Positions 1 through 7,448 of a stretch of DNA of 40,921 nt are shown piece by piece. The notes under the pieces are model-generated. The model saw nothing but the letters and a program-made list of their open reading frames with translations, ran no database searches and was not told the DNA's origin. A program made the translations under genes and the position numbers. Every line of letters begins with the position of its first letter. Positions within the stretch are counted from its first letter, which is position 1. This DNA comes from Patescibacteria group bacterium (GTDB lineage: Bacteria; Patescibacteriota; Minisyncoccia; Phycocordibacterales; UBA918): positions 1-40,921 of the forward strand of contig JAIELQ010000007.1 of NCBI GenBank assembly GCA_019752815.1, in the 5' to 3' direction.

Positions 1-46
1 TAAACAAGGACTTTCTAGTGAAAAGGTATTAGCTTTTTCAACTCTG

Positions 47-129
47 TGCGCCGGGAGGGATTCGAACCTTCGTAGGCTGATGCCAGCAGATTTACAGTCT
101 GCCCTCGTTGACCGCTTGAGTACCGACGC
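47..129 (-). tRNA. tRNA-Tyr (anticodon GTA)
   Basis: Read on the minus strand this folds as a class II tRNA. The seven-pair acceptor is GCGTCGG/CCGGCGC, the anticodon loop is CTGTAAA (GTA), the long variable arm expected of bacterial tRNA-Tyr is present, and the T-loop is TTCGAAT. The discriminator is A. CCA is not encoded (CAG follows), so it must be added after transcription, unlike the tRNA-Trp further on. It is divergent from the pilin operon. Confidence 0.95.
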
Positions 130-140
130 AGTTATGTATA

Positions 141-158
141 CGATTTTGGTCAAAATCG
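141..158. promoter_or_regulatory. palindrome CGATTTTG-GT-CAAAATCG upstream of pilin operon
   Basis: Perfect inverted repeat with 8-bp arms and a 2-bp centre, between the divergent tRNA-Tyr and the pilin operon. A near-identical palindrome lies upstream of the cysteine-rich secreted protein gene (31176-31190). It could be an operator or a small hairpin; no binding protein can be named. Confidence 0.35.
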
Positions 159-204
159 CGTGCGTACAAATTATCACAGTTTCAGCTATTTAGAAAGGGG
201 TTTT

Positions 205-1422
205 GTGGTAAGCTTAGGGGTAATGCAGAAATACTTGGTTGCCCTTGGTGTGATGGCTTTTTTATTTGTTTTGCCGATGGTCTCTATCGCGGCTGATTTA
301 GTGCCGGAATGTGGCGGAGAGGGACAACCAGCGTGCCAGGCGTGTTATGCGGTTGAATTGGTTAATAACGTGGTGTCGTGGCTCGTGATGATTTTGGGTG
401 TGATTGCTGCGATATTAATTGTGGTGGCTGGTGCACGGCTGGTGACTTCAGGCGGGAACGCTAGTGCTAAAGAACAGGCAAAGAGCTCAATGACTAATCT
501 GATTATTGGATACATTATTGTATTGTCGGCCTGGCTTGTAATGGATTATGGGTTGCGTGCATTGCTCGTTGAGGGAGGTGATGCGCGGTTTGGGGTATGG
601 AATTCAATTAGTTGTGTGGCACAGCCAGTTTCCAATACGGTAGAGGTGACGCAACAACAGGTATCATATATTCCGATTGATGCAACGATTGGTAACTTAC
701 CGGGATGGACATTTGTTGGCGGCGGGACACCCGGCGGCACAGGTGGTGGCGGGTCTGATTCGGGTCAAGCAGGTGGTGGTACACAAGGAACATGGACGGC
801 GCCCTGTACGGCTGTTCCTGCTGGACCGACAGGTCAAACTACCTACAGTTGCGTGACTCAACAGACACAATGTACAAACAATGGAGGGAATCCGGCCGTA
901 AATGCAGCTCGTAATGCGGTTACGTGTACTCCAACACAGGTGGTCAGTGGGGGTGGTAGCGGAAGTTGTCAGGTGGTAACTAATCCAGCCAACGCATGTC
1001 ATCCTAGCCGATTAACCTGTTTCCCTGATCGTAACTTAGCCTCAGAAATTTGTAACGTTGAAAGTCAAGGAGGGCGTACAGATGCGCCATCACGAACTGA
1101 CTTGTGTCAGGACGGGAATTCTTTCTCGTTTGGGTTATGGCAGATTAATATTTTGGCCAACCGAAATTTAATTCCTGGCTGCAGTGCTAGTTTCTTTACG
1201 TCGAGTAATGGTCGAGATCAAGGTTCGTGTATACAATATCGGACAAATAGTGGAGGAATACGCTATTGCCAATATCGTTCATGTAGAATCACTAATGTTG
1301 CAGTGTATAATCAATGTATTAGAAACGCCATAGTGCCTGCTAATAACACAACAGCTGCGTGTAGCTTAATGAGGACTCAGGGGTGGAGTGCGTGGCAAAC
1401 ATCGTATAACAGGTGTAGGTAA
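205..1422 (+). CDS. TrbC/VirB2-like pilin fused to a c-type-lysozyme-like domain
   Basis: Exported protein of about 405 residues. A signal peptide (about 7-30) is followed by a cysteine cluster, then two hydrophobic helices (about 53-80 and 95-120) with the GARLVTSGGN-AKSS-IIGYIIVLSAW pattern of the two-helix T4SS pilins common in Patescibacteria. Next come a Gly-rich linker and a conserved Cys module (WTAPCT, TTYSC, QTQC). The last 141 residues (about 265-405) resemble c-type lysozyme: a Glu in ICNVESQGG (about residue 286), FGLWQIN (compare YGILQIN in hen lysozyme), a closing GWSAWQTSYNRC (compare GMNAWVAWRNRC) and 11 cysteines. The likely role is a surface pilin or pseudopilin that cuts glycan strands; this is inferred. 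The GTG at 205 is chosen because AAAGGGG lies 4 nt upstream; ATG 223 is the alternative. The next gene starts 3 nt downstream. Confidence 0.8.
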   Translation: MVSLGVMQKYLVALGVMAFLFVLPMVSIAADLVPECGGEGQPACQACYAVELVNNVVSWLVMILGVIAAILIVVAGARLVTSGGNASAKEQAKSSMTNLIIGYIIVLSAWLVMDYGLRALLVEGGDARFGVWNSISCVAQPVSNTVEVTQQQVSYIPIDATIGNLPGWTFVGGGTPGGTGGGGSDSGQAGGGTQGTWTAPCTAVPAGPTGQTTYSCVTQQTQCTNNGGNPAVNAARNAVTCTPTQVVSGGGSGSCQVVTNPANACHPSRLTCFPDRNLASEICNVESQGGRTDAPSRTDLCQDGNSFSFGLWQINILANRNLIPGCSASFFTSSNGRDQGSCIQYRTNSGGIRYCQYRSCRITNVAVYNQCIRNAIVPANNTTAACSLMRTQGWSAWQTSYNRCR

Positions 1423-1425
1423 TAT

Positions 1426-1944
1426 ATGTTAGTTAAAATACTTTTTATTTCTTTAGCAGCAGTCAGTCTTGTGACGTTAGTCTGGTTTCTAGTCATTCGA
1501 GGTACGGGTGATATTGTCGGCAATTCTAGTCCACAGCCAAATAATGAACGACCATTGATTAGTAATGATTCTTGGCAAGGTGAAATATCTCGTGCCCCAG
1601 GTACAATTGCATCTATGAGCGAAGCTTCAGTATCAGATACTCCGGTAGTTCAAAATGAAGAAACCAAGGAGCTGTCAGAAGATTTTTTTCAGCTGACGGG
1701 TAATACTAATTTATATGATGTGTCATATGATAGTCAAAGTGGTATCTTTACTATTACGCTCTACGGATCTGATACCAAAACATCGCGTGTTGCAGCTGAG
1801 GACTACATTTTAGATACACTCCCGTATACTAAGGAACAATGGTGTGATTTTGTGGTAAATGTATTTACAAACGTATATGAAAACCCAACGTGGGCTGGAC
1901 CTAACCTAGGTTTGAGTTTTTGTCCAGGTAGTATTCAAATGTAA
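1426..1944 (+). CDS. membrane-anchored protein between the two pilin-hydrolases
   Basis: 172 residues. One N-terminal membrane helix (about 2-24) is followed by a polar linker (25-85) and a compact C-terminal domain (about 90-172) with an aromatic- and Thr-rich strand region, a WCDFVVNVFTNVYENP segment and a terminal cysteine. I do not recognise a named family. It starts 3 nt after the pilin-lysozyme gene, and its stop is 1 nt before the pilin-M15 gene, so all three are almost certainly one transcript. Topology puts the C-terminal domain outside the membrane, where it could chaperone, anchor or regulate the two hydrolases; this is inferred from context only. Confidence 0.75.
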   Translation: MLVKILFISLAAVSLVTLVWFLVIRGTGDIVGNSSPQPNNERPLISNDSWQGEISRAPGTIASMSEASVSDTPVVQNEETKELSEDFFQLTGNTNLYDVSYDSQSGIFTITLYGSDTKTSRVAAEDYILDTLPYTKEQWCDFVVNVFTNVYENPTWAGPNLGLSFCPGSIQM

Positions 1945-1945
1945 T

Positions 1946-3133
1946 ATGAAAACCATTCTTATATCGTCGTTTATATTTTTAATAATTGGTCTAGCTGCGC
2001 CAACAGTTTTTGCGCAAGAAGAAGGGTCGGGCATCGCGCAATTATCTGGCTGTACCGGTGTAGACTGTAGTGCTTGTAATGTGGTGTACATTGCCAACGG
2101 GTTAATTAACTGGTTGATTGGAATTTTGTTTGTGGTGTTTGCACTATTGCTTGCGATAGCCGGTGTAAAGCTCGTTACTTCTGGTGGAAACCACCATGCT
2201 CTTGATGAAGCTAAAAGTTCATTTACGAATGCGATTATCGGGTTCATTATTGTTTTGGCGGCATGGATAATTGTGGATACCATCATGCGTGGGCTCGTTG
2301 GTCGCCCGGGGCAAGAAGGCATGATCGGTGGCGAAGCGACGGGCTGGTTGTTTTGGACTGAGATTGAGTGTTCGGAGCAGACGGAGACTGCTACGGAAGA
2401 CGTTGCACAACAAGCAGTAGAATACATCCCGATTGGTGCCGGACTGAGTAATACACCAGGATGGACATTCGTAAGTGCTGGAGGCAGTGGCGGCGGAGGC
2501 GGTGATGCTGGAGGGGCGGCTGGCAGAGGGGTGTATACAGCACCATGTACAAGGTCACCGGGACCGGCAGGAGAAAGTACCTACAGTTGTGCAACGCAAC
2601 AGTCACAGTGTAGGGCAGAAGGTGGTACTCCAACGTTAAATGCCTCACGAACTGTTGTGACATGTAATCCTCAACAGGTGGGTGGTGGAGGGGGTGGAAC
2701 TGTACCGACTGGCATTGTAACTAACACAGCCATGAGACCTATCTTTGACCCAGCTCAAGGTGGTTCCAGTATGGTGAGAAGTGGTGCTGCTGCCAGAATG
2801 CAACAGACTCTATCAGGTCCATTTGCTCGTCTCCAGCAGAACTTTGGTCGATCAGTGGTGATAAATGATGCAATTGCAAAAGCCGGCTCCAGTCGAGAAA
2901 GAGAGACTTCTAACTCACGACATTTTTATGGTGACGCATTGGACTTATCCACCGCTGGTATGAGCAATGCTGATAGGTTACGTCTTTTTGAGTCGGCACG
3001 TAGAGCAGGTTTTACCGGGTTTGGTTTTGGAGCTAACATACTTCATGTTGATCTCGGGCCAAGTCGAGGTTGGGCGTATGGTAATGCTACCTATGGTGGA
3101 CGTCCGGTTGGTGAGTTGATTAATTCAATTTAA
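1946..3133 (+). CDS. TrbC/VirB2-like pilin fused to an M15-type peptidase domain
   Basis: 395 residues. A signal peptide (1-23, cleavage after VFA) is followed by a Cys cluster (GCTGVDCSAC), two hydrophobic helices (about 46-77 and 95-117) with the GVKLVTSGGN / AIIGFIIVLAAW pilin signature, a Gly-rich linker and the same Cys module as its paralogue two genes upstream (YTAPCT, STYSC, QSQC). The C-terminal 133 residues carry the M15 / D,D-peptidase zinc motifs: SRHFYGDALD (His about 326, Asp about 333) and HVD (His about 367). It probably cleaves peptidoglycan stem peptides outside the cell. It shares the scaffold of the lysozyme-type pilin but swaps the catalytic domain. Last gene of the operon; a 12-bp hairpin starts at 3167. 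Confidence 0.85.
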   Translation: MKTILISSFIFLIIGLAAPTVFAQEEGSGIAQLSGCTGVDCSACNVVYIANGLINWLIGILFVVFALLLAIAGVKLVTSGGNHHALDEAKSSFTNAIIGFIIVLAAWIIVDTIMRGLVGRPGQEGMIGGEATGWLFWTEIECSEQTETATEDVAQQAVEYIPIGAGLSNTPGWTFVSAGGSGGGGGDAGGAAGRGVYTAPCTRSPGPAGESTYSCATQQSQCRAEGGTPTLNASRTVVTCNPQQVGGGGGGTVPTGIVTNTAMRPIFDPAQGGSSMVRSGAAARMQQTLSGPFARLQQNFGRSVVINDAIAKAGSSRERETSNSRHFYGDALDLSTAGMSNADRLRLFESARRAGFTGFGFGANILHVDLGPSRGWAYGNATYGGRPVGELINSI

Positions 3134-3388
3134 CGCACACATTACTTTTAGAAATTTCCGCGACCCGAGAAACAGTGTCTAAACACTGTTTCTCCATGGC
3201 TCGCAGGCTCACAACGCTCCGGCTCCCGCAGCAACCGTACATGCCGCAGGGTGGCGGTCACCAGTCACTAACTATAATAATTCGCTACGCTCTTATTCTA
3301 GTAAGTGCTGTCGACCCCGACTCAGCTGTTGCTAAAGCAACATGCTTCCGTCTCCCGCCACCGTCCGCAAGCAAAACTCTTTGCTTGC
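3134..3388. other. hairpin-rich intergenic region
   Basis: No convincing gene in this roughly 250-base stretch. It holds several inverted repeats: arms 3167-3178 and 3183-3194 (12 bp, loop CTAA), a short GTTGC/GCAAC pair around 3328-3341 and GCAAGCAAA/TTTGCTTGC at 3367-3388. A 44-bp palindrome follows directly. It is more GC-rich than neighbouring spacers. It may be a structured RNA, processed spacer or decayed repeat cluster. Confidence 0.4.
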
Positions 3389-3432
3389 TAAACTAAAAAA
3401 CAACCATTAGCTAATGGTTGTTTTTTAGTTTA
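3389..3432. terminator. 44-bp perfect palindrome, bidirectional terminator
   Basis: Two perfectly complementary 22-nt halves meeting at TAG|CTA, with A6 and T6 tracts near the outer ends. This gives an intrinsic terminator on both strands, for the pilin operon side (+) and for tRNA-Trp (-), whose 3' CCA lies only 4 bp away. Confidence 0.85.
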
Positions 3433-3435
3433 CGG

Positions 3436-3509
3436 TGGCGGGCCCACGAGGACTTGAACCTCGGTCAACGGTTTTGGAAACCGGTATTCTACCACTGAAC
3501 TATAGGCCC
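3436..3509 (-). tRNA. tRNA-Trp (anticodon CCA)
   Basis: Minus-strand cloverleaf: acceptor GGGCCTA/TGGGCCC, anticodon loop TTCCAAA (CCA), discriminator G as in other bacterial tRNA-Trp, T-loop TTCAAGT. Here the 3' CCA is encoded, unlike in the tRNA-Tyr, -Leu and -Gln genes of this window. Transcription would end in the palindrome just downstream. Confidence 0.95.
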
Positions 3510-3530
3510 GTTTTTCTGTTGCTCTATAGT

Positions 3531-3800
3531 ATGAGAAATAGGCAATTTGGTCAACTTTTACTGGTTTATTATCTTGCATGGTTGCATCATGTATGCGAAC
3601 ATAAATGCATGTGTTTAGCTTGTGGTGTGACCCAAATACCTGTTTGTAGCACGGTCGGTGCGTGTGGAGGTGTTAGTCTATTTGCTCAAATAATTACCCT
3701 GGGAGCACTGAGCCTTAGTTTACTAATTGGAACCATGAATCTATGGCTGACAGCGATGAAGACAAAAATACGCACATTAATTAATCGTGTTACACATTAA
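3531..3800 (+). CDS. possible small cysteine-containing membrane protein
   Basis: 89 residues from ATG 3531. An upstream extension of the frame runs through tRNA-Trp and is not real. It has five cysteines in a central CEHKCMCLACG...C...C stretch, then one membrane helix (about 50-70) and a basic tail. No family recognised, and no ribosome site or -10 box in a good position. ATG 3609 is an alternative start. It may be a real small membrane gene preceding the next one by 10 nt, or chance. Confidence 0.4.
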   Translation: MRNRQFGQLLLVYYLAWLHHVCEHKCMCLACGVTQIPVCSTVGACGGVSLFAQIITLGALSLSLLIGTMNLWLTAMKTKIRTLINRVTH

Positions 3801-3810
3801 ATATTTAACT

Positions 3811-4155
3811 ATGCAGAAGCAAGACTATTATTTTTTCGCACTCTCGGCACTTAGTGTGTATCTCCTTGTTCAGTTTGTAACAGTGTTCTCGGTTACAAAT
3901 TTAATCGCTATATTTGAACACAAGCAGGCGTTTGCCTATATAGCCGCCGGCTCAACATTGCTCGGAATAATTTTTTGCTTTAGAAATTTTGTTCGGTCAG
4001 TTAGTTTTTTTTCGGGTAATTATACTGAAACTGAACATACTACTTTAATTCACGCGATGGCCATAGACACAATTATTATATTGGGCTGCTTTACCTTTCT
4101 CTCGGTCGCGAATACCTATATGTTTTATTTTTTTAACTCAGTGTCGGTGTTATAA
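3811..4155 (+). CDS. small three-helix membrane protein
   Basis: 114 residues from ATG 3811 (MQKQDYYFF). Three hydrophobic segments, about 5-28, 38-57 and 82-110, with a basic/polar loop between the second and third. No recognised family. Its 3' end overlaps the 3' end of miaA on the other strand by 23 bp, so the two are convergent with no terminator between them. Confidence 0.65.
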   Translation: MQKQDYYFFALSALSVYLLVQFVTVFSVTNLIAIFEHKQAFAYIAAGSTLLGIIFCFRNFVRSVSFFSGNYTETEHTTLIHAMAIDTIIILGCFTFLSVANTYMFYFFNSVSVL

Positions 4156-5050
4156 AATTGTTGACTAATCCAATGGCCGCTTCAATGTTAGTGGGAAAGG
4201 GGAGCCAGTGGATGTTGTGGTCGCGTTTGAGCCAGACGCGTTGGCGTTTGGCAAATTGACGGGATTTGTTAGTTAATTGCTCTATCATTTCCTCTCGAGT
4301 GAGTTTGTTCTGGAGATAGTAGGCAATGTAGCGGTACTCTAAACCAATCGCCTCGAGACGTTCCCATGACAGACCGTTTTTGTTGAGTACTCCAACTTCT
4401 TCAATCATTCCAACTTTCAAGCGGTCGATGATTCGGGTGTGGATGCGTTCATTTATCACATCAACGGGTACATCAATACCAATGGTGAGCCAATCGTACG
4501 AAAGGTCACGTGGGGTGACTGGTGGCACGACACCGAGTGCGTCAATTACTTCAAGTGCCCTGACAAGACGGCGTGGATTATCAGGGTCAATCGTTTCGGC
4601 ACGTCTCGGGTCTTTTGTCTGTAGTTCAGTAAATAACTCAGCAGTAGTTTTTTGTTCTAACAGTGCTCGTAGCGTAGGGTTTGGCGGCACCGGGGCGCTC
4701 GACATAGTGCCCTTAAGTAATTCTAAATAAAAGAAACTCCCCCCAGCGACAATCGGGAGTTTGCCACGGGCGGTAATCAAAGAGAGTGCAGTGTCACCGT
4801 CACGTTTAAAATCTGCTCCGGTATAAACAGTGGTTGGCTCGACTACATCAATAAGGTGATGGGGAACGCCGGCCATTTCATCTGCAGTAACTTTAGCCGA
4901 ACCGATATCGAGTCCGCGGTAGACTTGGCGTGAATCAGCTGAAATCACCTCGCCATTAAAATGTTGAGCGAGCGCAATGGAAAGCGCTGTTTTACCGGAC
5001 GCAGTGGGTCCAACGATAGCGATAGCTTTAGGTTTTTGTACGTCAGACAT
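4133..5050 (-). CDS. miaA: tRNA dimethylallyltransferase
   Basis: 305 residues, a normal length for MiaA. It transfers a dimethylallyl group to N6 of A37 in tRNAs that read UNN codons. Visible motifs: P-loop GPTASGKTAL (about 13-22), ISADSRQVYRGLDIGSAK, PHHLIDVVEP, the substrate segment IVAGGSFFYLELLKG (the family usually has GGTGLY) and DNPRRLVRALEV. The start at 5050 is supported by TACACT at 5057-5062, 6 nt before the ATG, which predicts a leaderless mRNA. tRNA-Tyr, -Trp and -Leu in this window are plausible substrates. A terminator for the upstream exonuclease gene lies at 5075-5111, so miaA probably has its own promoter. Confidence 0.95.
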   Translation of the reverse strand: MSDVQKPKAIAIVGPTASGKTALSIALAQHFNGEVISADSRQVYRGLDIGSAKVTADEMAGVPHHLIDVVEPTTVYTGADFKRDGDTALSLITARGKLPIVAGGSFFYLELLKGTMSSAPVPPNPTLRALLEQKTTAELFTELQTKDPRRAETIDPDNPRRLVRALEVIDALGVVPPVTPRDLSYDWLTIGIDVPVDVINERIHTRIIDRLKVGMIEEVGVLNKNGLSWERLEAIGLEYRYIAYYLQNKLTREEMIEQLTNKSRQFAKRQRVWLKRDHNIHWLPFPTNIEAAIGLVNNFITPTLS

Positions 5051-5074
5051 GATGGGAGTGTAGCAGAGTAGAAG

Positions 5075-5111
5075 TAAAAAACAATAAACCCCGAGCGCAT
5101 GGCGCTCGGGG
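5075..5111 (-). terminator. intrinsic terminator of the exonuclease gene
   Basis: On the minus strand, a 10-bp perfect stem CCCCGAGCGC/GCGCTCGGGG with a 3-nt loop, followed by a T-rich tract. Confidence 0.85.
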
Positions 5112-5118
5112 TGTGGGG

Positions 5119-5655
5119 TTATATCTTGATCTTGAGCCGGGGAGCGATCGCGAGGAAGGCTTCGGCGTGACCAACCGCATCATCCACTGGATTGTGGGTG
5201 TGCGGAGTTTTCACCAAGTGTTTGAAAGAACTACGGATATCTCCTTCAAGACCTTTATAGAGGTCGTTGATATTCCGTGAGGTGTGGCCAAACGGATTAT
5301 GGCTAGCGTATTGCCACAAGTAGAGATTTATAAGACCAAAGTCGAAGCCGTTGTTGTCGGAAACGAGCTCGGGCTGATTGCCGTCACAAGTGTTCAGAAC
5401 CCATTGTGCAAACTGAGGCATGACAATTTCTGGTTTTGGGAACAGAAGGGTGTCCGCTCGGGTGAGTCCAGAAATTTTGAGTCGTGCTTCTTCATAGTAG
5501 TCTGAAACGGGTGATAGTTCGCCATCAAACGTAGTCCTGAGTTTGTGGTCAATGCGCACTGCACCGAACCAGAACATCGATCCTCTGAGTGGTGCTGCCG
5601 GTCCGTCTACTTCGCAATCGACACTGTAGTAGGTACGCTTCTTTCTATGAGTCAT
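5119..5655 (-). CDS. DEDDh-type 3'-5' exonuclease (DnaQ/RNase T fold)
   Basis: 178 residues. The four acidic positions of the DEDD superfamily are visible: YYSVDCEVDGP (Asp and Glu of Exo I), SDNNGFDFGLI (Exo II Asp) and HNPVDDAVGHAEA (His and Asp of Exo III, the h subtype). Likely a stand-alone nuclease for DNA or RNA ends; the substrate cannot be read from sequence. A strong GGAGG lies 7 nt before the ATG and an intrinsic terminator follows the stop, so this looks like a self-contained unit. It lacks the -10-to-ATG arrangement seen in miaA. Confidence 0.85.
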   Translation of the reverse strand: MTHRKKRTYYSVDCEVDGPAAPLRGSMFWFGAVRIDHKLRTTFDGELSPVSDYYEEARLKISGLTRADTLLFPKPEIVMPQFAQWVLNTCDGNQPELVSDNNGFDFGLINLYLWQYASHNPFGHTSRNINDLYKGLEGDIRSSFKHLVKTPHTHNPVDDAVGHAEAFLAIAPRLKIKI

Positions 5656-5751
5656 TGTGACCTCCGTTGAGATTTCTCTCCACAGTATAGCTATGGAGAG
5701 TGTCGCATGAGTGCGACTGATTAAAATACTGTATCACGAGTGCTTGCAGTA

Positions 5752-5793
5752 TACAAATAAAAGAACCGCCCCAGGGTGAGTGGGGCGGCGGTT
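5752..5793 (-). terminator. intrinsic terminator after pyrE
   Basis: Minus-strand stem AACCGCC..GGCGGTT-type followed by TTTTATTT. It shares an identical 19-bp core (5766-5784) with the hairpin after pyrF at 6549-6567. Confidence 0.8.
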
Positions 5794-5797
5794 GGTA

Positions 5798-6460
5798 CTA
5801 GAGTGCGCCGTATTGATCTCGATAATCTTCAATTTTCTGCACCATTGAGTGCATCGCATCTTGCTGTTTCAAAACAGTGAGTAGATCATCAAGATTAGCA
5901 GCTGCAGAAACCGGGATGAAGAATTTTGCTTCAAACTCTGCTGCGGCTGACAACTTACCTTGTGCTCGTTCCATGCGATCAAAAGCGAGCACAAGTTGAT
6001 TAACGACACCACCTTCTCCTCGCACGATCTGCACAGCTTCTTCTTTGGTTGCGCCGTCTGTGATGACGTCATCAATAAGAGCAATGTGACGACCACGTAA
6101 CATAGTATCGCCAACCAAGAGTCCGCCCTCGCCATGATTTTTTGCCTCCTTGCGATTGAAGCAATATCCAACATGTGCCTGGTAACTCTCAGCGTATTTC
6201 ATTGCTACTGTTGCTGCCAAGGGGATGCCTTTGTATGCCGGCCCGAAAATGACATCAAATGGGATAGTACCCTGGTTGAGAGCAGAGGCGTAGGCTTTCG
6301 CTAAAATACTCAGGTCTTCTCCAGTTTTAAAAAGACCAGAGTTAAAAAAGTAAGGAGATACTCGGCCGCTCTTGAGTGTGCGACCCTCAGGCAAAAGCTC
6401 AAGAGCACCGATATGAAGTGCGTGCAAAATGAGTTGCTGGCTTGCAGGGCGTTCTTCCAA
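5798..6460 (-). CDS. pyrE: orotate phosphoribosyltransferase
   Basis: About 220 residues. It makes OMP from orotate and PRPP, the penultimate step of UMP synthesis. Motifs: SPYFFNSGLF, FGPAYKGIPLA, the flexible catalytic loop NRKEAKNHGEGG and the PRPP-binding IDDVITDGAT. I chose TTG 6460 because AGGAAGGA lies 8 nt before it; an in-frame GTG at 6487 would add nine residues without a ribosome site. It follows pyrF on the same strand with a hairpin between them, so transcription may be partly uncoupled. Together pyrF and pyrE form the UMP-synthase pair; no earlier pyrimidine genes are in the window, so orotate may be scavenged. Confidence 0.93.
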   Translation of the reverse strand: MEERPASQQLILHALHIGALELLPEGRTLKSGRVSPYFFNSGLFKTGEDLSILAKAYASALNQGTIPFDVIFGPAYKGIPLAATVAMKYAESYQAHVGYCFNRKEAKNHGEGGLLVGDTMLRGRHIALIDDVITDGATKEEAVQIVRGEGGVVNQLVLAFDRMERAQGKLSAAAEFEAKFFIPVSAAANLDDLLTVLKQQDAMHSMVQKIEDYRDQYGAL

Positions 6461-6529
6461 GGTACATATCCTTCCTGTTGGAGCCACAATAGTGGCGGTT
6501 TGGCGATGGTTGTAGGGTACCTGAAAATA

Positions 6530-6573
6530 TTAAAAAGACAAGAAAACGCCGCCCCAGGGTGAGTGGGACGGCG
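6530..6573 (-). terminator. hairpin between pyrF and pyrE
   Basis: Minus-strand stem CGCCGTCCCA/TGGGGCGGCG (one G-T pair) followed by a short T-rich run. Its 19-bp core is identical to that of the hairpin after pyrE. It could attenuate pyrE. Confidence 0.75.
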
Positions 6574-6581
6574 AGGGTATC

Positions 6582-7325
6582 TCAGTCATCTATTGTGGCA
6601 ATTTCTTCCAGTGTCCGCAGCACCGCCTCGCGAGGATTTGAGGCTTTGGTAATGGGTCTGCCGATGACGATGCGATCAGCCCCTGCTTTGATAGCCTTGG
6701 CTGGCGTCATGACGCGCTCGGGGTTCTGGTCGTCACCTTCCACAACGGACCAAGCCGGTCGTATGGCCGGAGTGTTGATAGAGAAAAATGTTCCGAATTC
6801 TTCTCGGAGCATAGCCGCTTCTTGAGGAGAAGAGATAAGCCCGGCAATGTTCGCCTCTTTGGCCAACTTTGCAAAACGCAGAACGCCTTCGCGTACGGTA
6901 CAAGAGAACATCTGTTTGGTATCGGCGTCCGAAAGGTTCGTAAGCACGGTTACTCCCAAGACCTGAGTATTGGGTAAGGCTGCCTTGAGGGCGCGCATGC
7001 CTTCAATACCGACCGAACACACGGTCGTGAGAAGATAGGGTTCCACTTCACGCAGGTATGCACCATCCGTCGCTAGCGTTTCTTTGATATCGAACAGTTT
7101 CAAGTCGGCAAAGACTTTGAGTTCACGAGCGTGGAGCTCATCTATCAGGTCGTAGCCACAGGCACGCAGGGCGCTGTTGATCTTGATCACAACACCGGTG
7201 TCTGCCAGTTTGTCTGCCAGGTCCAGAACTTGTTTGTGTACCCAGGAACGACCCTCACCGTTTTGGGGAGTAAAATCAGCAGCCATAATGAGACGTTCTT
7301 CGGGCTTGAGATGCAAATGCCGCAT
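6582..7325 (-). CDS. pyrF: orotidine 5'-phosphate decarboxylase
   Basis: 247 residues from ATG 7325. It decarboxylates OMP to UMP. The catalytic Asp/Lys array is visible as FADLKLFDIKET (DxKxxDI), with KINSALRACGYDLI upstream, LGVTVLTNLSD in the middle barrel and GADRIVIGRPI for phosphate binding. The length suits the longer bacterial forms. The start is set by AAGGA 9 nt upstream; an upstream ATG at 7358 has no such signal. The stop is TGA, uncommon here. It lies upstream of pyrE on the same strand. Confidence 0.93.
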   Translation of the reverse strand: MRHLHLKPEERLIMAADFTPQNGEGRSWVHKQVLDLADKLADTGVVIKINSALRACGYDLIDELHARELKVFADLKLFDIKETLATDGAYLREVEPYLLTTVCSVGIEGMRALKAALPNTQVLGVTVLTNLSDADTKQMFSCTVREGVLRFAKLAKEANIAGLISSPQEAAMLREEFGTFFSINTPAIRPAWSVVEGDDQNPERVMTPAKAIKAGADRIVIGRPITKASNPREAVLRTLEEIATIDD

Positions 7326-7448
7326 GGGTTTGTTCCTTGTATTTAGATGCCGATGCATCGGTGAAAAGTGCAGTCTGTTGGTACTATATAGAAATAGGGG
7401 TAAATGTCTAGGGTGGTATTTTTGTAGTAGTTTACGTAGTATATGCTA

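Noticed and set aside
697-1002. 101-residue minus-strand frame inside the pilin-lysozyme gene
   Set aside because: Shadow of the Gly-rich linker; no homology and no signals.
3175-3396. 73-residue open frame in the hairpin region
   Set aside because: Runs through several inverted repeats, has no start signal, and its composition is unlike protein.
3435-3530. N-terminal extension of the small Cys-rich ORF
   Set aside because: This part is antisense to tRNA-Trp and its encoded CCA.
5752-6573. Repeated hairpins after pyr genes as a mobile repeat
   Set aside because: Both copies sit exactly at gene ends with T-rich tracts, so terminators are the simpler reading.
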